From Ectocarpus siliculosus (lineage: Eukaryota; Sar; Phaeophyceae; Ectocarpales; Ectocarpaceae): 41,537 nt of DNA. Every line of letters starts with the position of its first letter. Position 1 is the first letter of the stretch. The notes under the pieces were generated by a model. That model saw nothing but the letters and a program-made list of their open reading frames with translations. It did not search any database and was not told where the DNA came from. The position numbers and the translations under genes are program-made. The DNA lies in NCBI GenBank assembly GCA_000310025.1, contig FN649758.1:2248596-2290132 (forward strand), in the 5' to 3' direction. This document shows positions 1-10,008 of the stretch, one piece after another.

Positions 1-430
1 TGGGGGGCCCCCTTTTCCCCCCCCTTTCTCTTTTTAAGGTTTTTTTTTTTTTTCCCCGCGCGGGGGGGGGGGGGGGGGGGGGCTTTCCCCGCGCGATAAG
101 GGCGGTGGTGGTGGGGGGGGGTTTTTTTTATATGGTGGTGGCCGGGAAGATTTTTTTTTGGCCTTTCCCCTTTTTTTTTTTTTGTGTTTTTTTCGGGGTC
201 GTGTTCCCCCCCCAATCTTTTTTTGTCACCCCCCCCGTTTTTTTTGGTGGGGGTGCCCCTTGGGCCGGGGCAATTTTTTGGCCCCTGGTCCCTTTGTTGA
301 TTTTGGGAAGGGTGGTTTTTTTGGGGGCCCCTTCCCGGCCTTGGGCCGGGGGGGGGGGGGGGGCCGGGTTTTTTCCCCGGGGGGGGGAACCCTTTGGTGG
401 GGGGGGGGGGGGGGGGGGGGGGGCGCAGAC
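1..430. other. Homopolymer-rich, probably poor-quality sequence
   Basis: Long runs of G, T and C alternate with almost no other content, including G runs around 61-82 and 403-423. Apparent open frames here are Gly/Pro/Phe homopolymers in all frames. This looks like a contig end or low-quality reads rather than a gene. It may hide the 5' part of the lipase gene. Confidence 0.7.
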
Positions 431-458
431 AGGAATCGTTTTGACGTCAATTTCGCAG

Positions 459-534
459 TACCTAGACAGCGGAGGCATGTACTGCTGCTTCCTCGCCTTC
501 ACCACCGCGGATAGCATCTGGATACACGACGATG
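459..534 (+). CDS. Lipase exon 1 of window (partial gene start)
   Basis: The exon is bounded by a TTTCGCAG acceptor and a GATG/GTGAGA donor. It reads Y-L-D-S-G-G-M-Y-C-C-F-L-A-F and ends one base into a codon, which exactly fits the phase of the next exon. The mildly hydrophobic stretch may be the end of the membrane domain. It is the least certain exon because nothing upstream can anchor it. Confidence 0.6.
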
Positions 535-2924
535 GTGAGAGTAATGTCGTTTTGTTGTCGTTGAAAATGATGTTGTCTTCGCATAGAATCTGTTCCGGTC
601 TCTGCTCTGTCGTACCTTCTAGCGTCCGATCGGTTCCACTGATGATGCGACGATTGCGGGATAGAATTGGTGGCCGGGTAAGGTGCTTCTTCCAAGGTGA
701 GATCATGTGCCTTGCGTGGGATGATCATGACTCGTTATTTGGAAGTGGTGATGTCTTCACGCTTCGCGTGTACAGTGCTGCGACCGTCCATGTCTATGCC
801 CTCTTTTGTTGACTCGGTGATGGGTCGAAACAAGAAACACAAAACAAACTATTCTCTTAACCATCGTGATGAAACAATTCGGAACAATATCACAGACGAT
901 GAAGATGGTGGCGTGGCCCCTCGACACGGGCTGTTGTCGGAGATGGAGAAGAAGTACGAAAACTTCTGCAGGAGCGCCGTCAAGGTCTTGGCGTGGTGCT
1001 CGTGCGCCTTCAACGTATTCGGAGGTGCGGTTTTTTTTTGTCCATCCGCTTTTCGAGCTCTAGTATTACATCTCAAAACTGAGCATTAAAGAATACCCAA
1101 AAGCGAAACACACCAACCCAATTTTGTAGCCCGCAGTACGTGCAATCGCAAACATACATGCTATCACAAACATACAACTTAAACTATTGTTTTATAATAC
1201 TGGTAGTAAAGAAGTGAACAGTATGTGCATGCCACACCGAGTTTCATTGTTGCGTACCCTGTTATAGTTTCCAACGCCAAGACAGGCGTCTCCATCAAAT
1301 GGACCGTTTGCAGATGTTCGAAGGTGCTCAGCAGAGACCGGAACAGCTTTATTGTTTCGACAGAAGCAACAAGAAGCTTTCCAACCCACAGCGTTTCACG
1401 TCACTGCAAGCACAAAGCGGTACCGAGGAGCCGCGTCCAGTGCCGGGGTCGATGACTCGACGCATGCCTCTCTCCTACACCCCCCGCACGCTAACAACTA
1501 TGGCATGCACATGGTGTCGATAGGATAGGGGACACATTTTTAGCCACCTCGGGCAAAGTAGGGAGAGACACTTGGCCATGGTTGATCGGTCCTGTGGGAA
1601 CAACGCTCTCGAGGTTACGTGGTCAGTGGCATGAAACATGATTAACCCCCCCCGGTTACTTCGTACGGTGTCCCTGTGCGGTGGTGTAATGCGTTGCGTT
1701 TGGACAAGGCGGGGAGCAAGAGGCCGACTTCGCCCACGTGTCGAGGGTGTTTGGCCGGATGCTGTCCGCAAGGCGTTACGTTGACGTGGTGGCGACGGAT
1801 GTCGCCGCTGGCCTCATACTTCTCCGTCACGTGCAGAAGGCTGAGGTGAGATTTCTTGCGTCCTGTGAAAGGCATGCGTCTACATACCTCTGTATTTTGT
1901 ATGTGTTGGTTTTGTTTTGGAAGAATTCTGTGTGTTCCAGGCTAGCATTTCATAACGAGACACGAGTGGTTGCGGGACCAAGTCCATGGTATGCGCTGCG
2001 AGCTGGTTGGTCGAACTATTTAGCGTTCTCGATAGGCCGATCAATGGGAATTCGGCGGTGGGCCTGAGCGGGGCAGAAGGTTGCTTAAGTCTCCCCCTGC
2101 CGCGGTGGCATGGTAGTAGGTCTTTCGCACGGTATTTTAGCGGCATTGCCGTCTGCCATCACATATCTGGCTATTTTTCGACGTGGGAGTTCGGTGCAAG
2201 CTCGTATCAGGTTCCTTTTCTCCGGCCTGGTGTTTTGTGTTCTGTGGGCACCTCCCGTCCATTCGCCACTTCGCTGCCTACCTCTACAACTGTTTTTCTA
2301 GGGTGATTTTGAGCGTCTTTTGTGCCTGCGGTATCGAAGTCCGATACATCCGTTTCCAATGCTCACGCAGTGCTGGCTCTTCTGTCGATACAACTTTTTT
2401 TTTTTCTGTTTTCGCTTTCGCAGGACTACAAGCGGAGGGACAAGCTGAGGGGAGGCTCCGGCAAGGCCTCCTTCTCCACACCGGTCACCACCGAACCCAG
2501 CCACACCGATGTTGTCGGCAGCGACGCCCCCCGCAGCGCTAACGCGACGCCATCTTCTTCTTCGAGAGGGACGGCCGCTGCCGAGCGTAGCACCGCTGCC
2601 GACGCGTACCAGGGGGGCGAGGGGACGTCGATGGAAGGGTCCGGGCTTGTTGGTAAGGCGGGGGGCGGGGGTGGCGGGGGGCGGCGGAGGCGAAGGAGGC
2701 TTCCGGGCAGGGTGCCGTTGAGCGAGCGTTCGCAGGAGCATCGAAAGTACTATAAGGTGAGAGGGGCGTCGAAAGGGGTTGGTGCAGCAGGCGGCTGGAC
2801 GTTTTTTTTTTTTGCGGCAGTTAGAAGGAGGATTTCCAGCCCCCTGAAGCGTAGGAAGAGGGTTCGGGGTGCGGTCTCGTCACGCTCGACTTGGCGACTA
2901 GTGGCAGTCGATCACGCGAGATCG

Positions 2925-2958
<34 letters not shown>

Positions 2959-5900
2959 GGTGGTGGTGGTTGTTGTTGTTGTGGTGGTGGTGGTTGTGGT
3001 GGTGGTCTTGCCGCTGCTGACCCTCTCTGTCGCCACAGCCTCGTCTAGCGGAACGGAACGGAACCACAGCAGACGGAACGCCAAATGACGAGAAAACCGA
3101 AAATCACCGGGGGTGAGGGGGGTATCCTCTACCCATCTTTTCGAACCCTCCACCTTCCGTCTCCCATGTTGCACCTTCCGGAAGCAGCGTTGACGACATG
3201 TGCCCCTCGTCTTGCGTCGTGGTGTACATGTGCCGAATATCCTTGCTCCCAATGTACGTCTCGCTTTTTGCTACAGTGCGCAGTTGGTGTTGGGCCGCGG
3301 GTATCGTCGTGTTAGCCGTCTCAGGTGTCGCCGTGACTTGTGCTTCACCCCTTTTGGGTATTTCGCTGCCCTTCACTTGGCGAAGCGTTCAGACGTGTAC
3401 CGGTAACGTAAACTGGCTTTTTTTTGCCCGCGTGACACATGTGTGGGTCCGTCGCCGCTGTCACAGGTTTCGCCAGACGAGAGCGTGTTGGACTTGACGG
3501 ATGGCGGCGAGGACTGGCGAGTGTTGCAGGATGTGGCGCACTTCATCAGGTGGGGAAGCGTATTGCAACGAGGTTGTCCCTTACGAATCATGATGGGGGT
3601 GTGGTAGGGAGATGCTTGAGATGCTTGTCGTTTGCGTCGCGTGTGCGTTGCAAGGAGCGATCCGCCGGCAAGGCTGTGCATTGGAAGTTGCACCCGTATT
3701 ATTATCGTTGACTGCTGTGTTGGGTTTGTGTTTATATGTGTTTGTTTTTGTGTGCTCTGTGTAGCAGCAAACTCTTTCACCCATGGCGTACACAGTTTTG
3801 AGTGCGAGCCACCTTCGTGTGTCCTGACGGGCGTGAAAATCGTCGATACACACACACACACACACAGAAACCGTCACTGCCTTGTTCGCTCGCTTTTTTT
3901 GTCTTCTTTTTTTCCCGCAGCTACGCCAACGTCATGTACAGCGTGTGGGGGACGTTGATCATCGACCCGTGGTCCGGGCTCCGGCGAATCATCAGGAGGA
4001 GGTGAGCAGCGAGGGAGAACAAGACGTCCACACGGGCCTTGCGTGATTTTGGGCGAAATGCACTTTTTTGTTCCGCTTTTTGAAATATGGCCAAGTCGAG
4101 AAACTGGGTTGTATTGCTTGTACGAGAGGTCTCGGCCTGGATGACACTTAGCGGCAGCAGCGTTGGGCACTACTCTAAGTCAGTTTTCCGTCGACTAGGA
4201 TGCCGGTTTCGGTACTTTTCTTTCGTTCTGTTTCTTTACCGTGTAAATTTCTTAAGGCTGCTCGCCCTCTCTCTCTCTCTCTCTCTGTAAACATCGAATT
4301 ATCTCTCCCACACACACGGACAACCCTGACTGTCCCCTCTATCTTGTCTCCCTATTATATATCTGTCTATTTATCTCTCTCACGCACACGTACAACCTCT
4401 CTCTGACTCTCCCTCCCCCCCTCTAAACTCGCCTCCCCATTTTTGTTTCCCTCGGTCTTACAAAGCGGGAGCTGGTGCCCAAAGTTCATCAGCAGAAGGG
4501 GCGCAAGACACCGAGAAAGCCTGTTCCGCGCAGACAGCTCCACCTCGCGCCTAACCACCGGAAGAAGCAGCAGCGCCGGTAGCCTCAAGAGCAGCAGCAA
4601 GCACAGCAGCAGCAGGGTCGGCGGCAGAGGGATAGGGAGGGGGACTCGTAGCATTTCCTACGTCCAGGCGGATGGAGGGGGCGACGCCAACGATAATGCG
4701 GAGCGGGGTGCGGGGGCGGCCGGGCTGCCGAGCCTTTGTGAGGCGGAGATTAGGGGGGACAACTGGTGGGGCTCGCACGAGGTGGGTGTTGTTTGGCTAT
4801 TCCTTTTTGCTCGGTAGGAACCGGTCGCCCCGGTGGTCTAGTGGTAACCTCGACACCCCTAGTCGCTAAGGTCGTGAGTTCGAATGAATCCCCATGGGGT
4901 GAAAAATTTACAAAATTTGCGGGTGAAAGCGAAACATGGCTGAAAAATCTCTCGTGAGTACCAACCTTCGACGGTAGCATCGTTGACAAGGGAAAGGGAC
5001 GGAACCCTTCTCGCGATAAAAATAAAATTTCGCACGCACCGCAGGAGGAAGATGGGGCACGAAAATAACAGAAATAGAAGAAGAAGGCCCTGGTGTTTAC
5101 CCCCTCCTGTGTGACCCTGGATGGTTGTAGTTGTACGAAAAAATACACTGAAAAGTGTCGTACTCTACATACACCGAAAAGTGTAGTACACGTCTCGCCG
5201 CGAAAAATGGGGGGACTGTCGCCATAAGGACGAAAACACGCACAACACACAGGGATTGCTTGGTTTCGTTGTGATAGTTACGTGGGGTCGGGGGGGGTGT
5301 CGACGTGTTTTTTCTTTTTGTTCATATTGCTTGCTGGGTCATGGGAACGCTGCGTGGGAGGCGGGAAGGGTGTCGATTGTCATCGGGGTGTTTACGAGAC
5401 CCGCCTGTTCCTGCCCCGCGCCACAGCAACCCATGTTCGATTCCGGTCACAGGTCACAACTGTGGTCGGTTGTTTGCTCTTTACGTGTGTAGATCGATGC
5501 CGGCGCAATGCATGCTGTGAACACCGAATTAGGTGTAAAGTATCATCGTCAATGCTTCTTTTGGTTTTATCTTGTGACAATGAATGAATTCTGATCGTCG
5601 CTAACGTGTGCCGCCTGTGTCTCCGGTTTCGCAGTCATCCCTCTCCCCCACCGCCTTTTTCTTGTGATGGCTTCCCCCGCCATGCATCCCGTTTATGTTC
5701 CTGCCCTGTCGTCTTGCCTCTCTTTTTTTTTCGCTCCAATCAGTCAGTCGAGCGCCCATGTCTTTTTTTTAATTTTTTCACCGCGATCCTTTTTCAACTT
5801 TTGCGTGCCTTTTTTGTTCGTGCGCAAAAGTTTGTGCGTGTTACAACACAATGTCGGCATGCTGTTCCACCTGTTCTTACCCCTCCCGGCATGCGTATCG

Positions 5901-8900
5901 CTCCGTCTCGGCATTGTAGGGATGCGAGGTCAATGGTCTAACCACTGCGGCATGCGTTCACATGAGTACCCCTCCCTCTCTTCGTGCTCATCTTGTATCT
6001 GTCTTTCGCTCGCTTTCTTTTTCGCTCCCCCTATTTTCAGTTTCATTCATTCGCCGATGTCTGCGTTGTTTGTATTACAGCGCCTTGTCTGTCTGCAGTC
6101 CCACCTGTTCTTACCCGCCCGCTCTCTCTTGTGCATATGTCAATCTTAATCTTGTACATGTGTCTCTTAATCTTGTATGTGTGTCGATCTTAATCTTGTG
6201 CATGTGTTAAATGTTAATCTTGTGAAAGTGTCAATCTTAATCTTATGCATGTGCTAATCTTCATCTTATGCATGTGTTGATGTTGCTGTTGTGCGAGAAG
6301 ACCGCCCTTCGGTCCGAGCTGCCGGACGGAGCCGAGCTAGTGCTGGCGCACTTCAACAACTGCCTGGACGAGACACCGTACTGCGTCGTGGTCGACCACA
6401 CGTGGCAGAGCATCATCATCACCATCAGAGGGACGCACTCCTTCGAGGTTGGTGGATGGGTAGATTTTGATGTGCTGGACAGGGGGGGGGGGGGGTGTAC
6501 TCATAGTCGTGCATACCGTAGTCGTTAGACCATTGACCTCGCATCCCTACAAAGCCGGGACGGAGCACGCCGGGTTCTCACCGGACCAGGCTCGCACATC
6601 ACCAAGCGCGAAGCGCCGTGAGGTATTCGGCGATTCGCATGGAGGGTGCGCTGCATCCTGCTAATGGTGTTCGGCATGTTGTGCTTCCTTGCGTACGGAT
6701 GACAGCTGCGTATGACCTAATTTATTTTCTGGTGCTTTCACTTCCAGAGACAGTTGTAAGCACTGTGTAGCTGCTTCGAGGACACTTGACCATTTTAACA
6801 CAACATGGTGCGATCGTCCCCCTTGCGCGGAGTGGGGGTTCTCGACCCCGCACAACATGATCTACTCGACCACCATTATGGTTTCCGCCAAAAAAAAGCA
6901 GAGGTAAAAAAAACCCCGGCAACCTGGTTGCCGAGTTCACGGAGTGAACTGGCTGCCTTTACAACGTTGCCAAGCGACGAAAACCCAATCCCGACGGCAA
7001 GCACCGGGGGGGGGGGGGGGGGTACGCGGATTCGCGGGGGTTGGGGTAGATGGTCATCATCACCATCTGAGGGCGATACCCCCTCCAGGATAAATAGATA
7101 AATACAATAGCGTTTGGTGTGTCGTGGTTATCGGACGTGAGTGGGAAGTGAAGAATACCGCCTTGCTCGCTCGTTGCAAGTTTTTTTTAAATTATTTTTT
7201 CGGTGTTGTGCTGTGCTGTGCTGTGCTGTGTAACGACAACGACGACGTCGATCCAGGACTTTCTGGTGGACGCGATGGCCGAGCCGCAGTCTTTGGAGAA
7301 CGCGGGACTCGAGTGGGGATTCGACGGCAGGAATATGCATGCCCACCAGGGCATCCTACGCCGCGCGGAGTGGATTCGCAGGTATGTGGTGCATGCGGTG
7401 CACCAAAGGGGTCGGCTTATGCCCCCCCCCCCCCTTGTTTTTGGTGGCGACAAGGTTTGTGTTGTGTGCAACGTGCTAAGGTATATTCGTGACCTCTCAG
7501 CGCGGTCTGGCTCTTAGCGTGTTGTCATCTCATCGTGAGAGCTGTGGGCAGCAGTGCAGCCATCGGGATCGAATTCATGGGAACCGTCACCGAACTATTT
7601 TTCTTGTTGTCCACAATTCAAACGAAGAAAAACAATTTCCACGCTTCTTCCCTTCGTTCCCATGCGCCATCTTTTGTTTCTCTCTCCGCATCTCACAAAG
7701 GAAAGAAAAACTGTAAGAACCACAGCCGTATCAAGAAGCCACGAGCATCACAAATCGCGCATACCTTACACTGCAAGAAGGAGCGTGACAGCGGCACTTT
7801 CAAACACGGTTTTCAGCGATTGGGAAGAAGCTGACTCAGTGATGTTTTGACGAAATTGAGCCGACGGACGCCTGGTTTTTGTTGTTCTTGTTGTTGCCCC
7901 TGTTTCTTGGGCTTGGGCGGCCTTTCGTCACAGCAAATGGTTCCTTCGTGCTTGTTCTCAAAAGGGAACACCTTCAACTACCACCGCAAAACACACACGG
8001 CTTAACAGTCACTCACGCATACAGCCAATCTCCACCCAGTCTCCCTTCTGGAAGAACCAAGCGCACCAGGGACCTCGAGAAATGAATTACACCGCCCGGC
8101 AATCGTGTCCTTGAACCGAGGAACCAGATAACCCCCAACAAATACGTCCCCCCACCTCAGCGCTGCACCCTATGTAGTGACCTCGAGACCCGCTTTGTTT
8201 CTCCGACCCAACTCCGATTCAAGCATGCCTCCCGTACACAGAAGTACTAACACCAGCGATGTTTCTCCAACCCGACGACGGCTCGACCACCTTGGCATGG
8301 AAATCGAAACAGGCTTAAAACGACAAGAAAGGATATTGTCCCGGAGCCCGCATCCAAAACGTCGTCGCGCTATTGTACCACCACACCACCTCACCACCCC
8401 AGGGACCTCGAGACTACTAGTAGCGCCACTCCTCCAACCAAAACACTGCTGGAAAGAAAATTAGCAGCATCCCGGCACTAGGGCGACATTCCTCCCGACA
8501 TCCCGAACGTTTTTGCCATGCTATTTTCCCACCGTGTGTACCACCACCCAACGCCAGGGACCTCGAAACGAGCTACGTTTTTCCAACCGAAACACAGCTC
8601 GACGGAAGTTTGCAGCATTCCCACGCTGGGATAGCGTCCCTCCCGGCATCCCAATCGAATGCGGTAACATTGTTGCACGAATACACCATACCGTACCACA
8701 TCCCAACGGACTCCCAGACTAGCGGCGTTTCTCCATCCGAAGCACAGCCCACACACAAAGAAAAACAATAACGCCTCTTCTGACATCCCAATCGTTTGCC
8801 ATAATCCACGTTACCACCCCAGGGACCTCGAGAAGACGGACGTTTCTCCACAACCGGACAAGAGAAAAAACAGCATGCCTACCGACACTCCGGCTCTCAA

Positions 8901-9311
8901 ATAGGACAACATCCCTCCCGGCATCCCAACCGTGGCCGTACAACAGTACTATTAATAATATACCATACCACGCCAGGGACCTCGAAACGAAGGACGATTT
9001 TCCAACCCAACCGAAAACGCAGCTCGTGCACAACAACACCCCAACTCCCGACATGCCAACGTTTTTTTCACACCACCATACCGCACCACCACAGGGACCT
9101 CGAGACCAGCGGCGTGTTGCACCTCCTGCTCGGCACCGCTCCCACCGGCGGCGGCGGTCCGGCGGGAGGGGAGGGCCGCGGCGGCAGCGGCAGGTGGGAG
9201 AAAGGAACCTCAATGAGGACGCGAGACGGGGTCAGGTTCTCCTCGCTGGCGCCCCTGGCGTCTGCCATCGGGGGGTCGGGGTTCTGCTCTGGGTACACGG
9301 TGAGAAAGGGG

Positions 9312-9401
<90 letters not shown>

Positions 9402-9971
9402 AGAACTACTCCGTACCATGCCACAGCTCCTGTTTTGGTTGTTTTTTTGTTCCTGTGAGGTGGGGAGAGTACCGCTTTCCTCGGGAGTGTAACAGGAAGG
9501 GAGAAGCAAGTATAGATTTTGCGTGTTGGAGGGTGGAGTTTGTCTTGGTTTGATGTGGGCAGGGGTAGGAAGGAGGTGGAAGTAGGGGTGGGGTGCGTGT
9601 TTGGCGTGTCGAATCGAATGATATTGAGACACCTCTTGGCGTTGCCGTGGGCTCCATTTTGTTGTATGTTGGCGGTTGGATGCTTGCTGTTGGGAACAAT
9701 TTCGCGATGAAAGGGGACAATTTAGTGAATGACAGGGAACAATTTTCGTGAATGAAAACAACCTTTTGTTCGGGTTTTCTTCTGTCCAGGGCCCTTTTTT
9801 TTGCTGTTGTTCTCGTCCTTTTTTTCATAAAATATGTTTTCTTTTGTTTTCAGGCGGGCTACTGGTATAGGAGATCCTTTGTTCTTTGCTTCTTGACACC
9901 TCTTCCCTACTCTGTTCTGTATTGATCGTCGTATCGTTGACGTTCTTCCTCCTCCCTCTTGCGGCGGTACC

Positions 9972-10008
<37 letters not shown>

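Noticed and set aside
105-812. Long plus- and minus-strand open frames over the window start
   Set aside because: They are mostly Gly, Pro, Phe and Val homopolymers from base runs. Only the short piece 459-534 is supported, by splice phase.
1299-1523. Protein-like frame between lipase exons 2 and 3
   Set aside because: Exons 2 and 3 join directly with matching phase and give the expected family sequence. An extra exon is not needed.
4826-4904. Functional tRNA gene
   Set aside because: The T stem does not pair and the anticodon loop lacks U33. It fits a SINE head or pseudogene better.
7049-7082. Partial duplicate of the exon 8 end (CATCATCACCATC-GAGGG)
   Set aside because: The match is short, based on a CAT triplet run, and does not extend; likely coincidence.
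8040-9110. CRISPR-like array
   Set aside because: The repeats are degenerate and irregularly spaced, share blocks beyond the short core, and sit in a spliced eukaryotic intron.
9026-9761. Arg-Glu and Ser-Leu rich proteins on both strands
   Set aside because: They are translations of the (GA)n microsatellite and neighbouring intron sequence.
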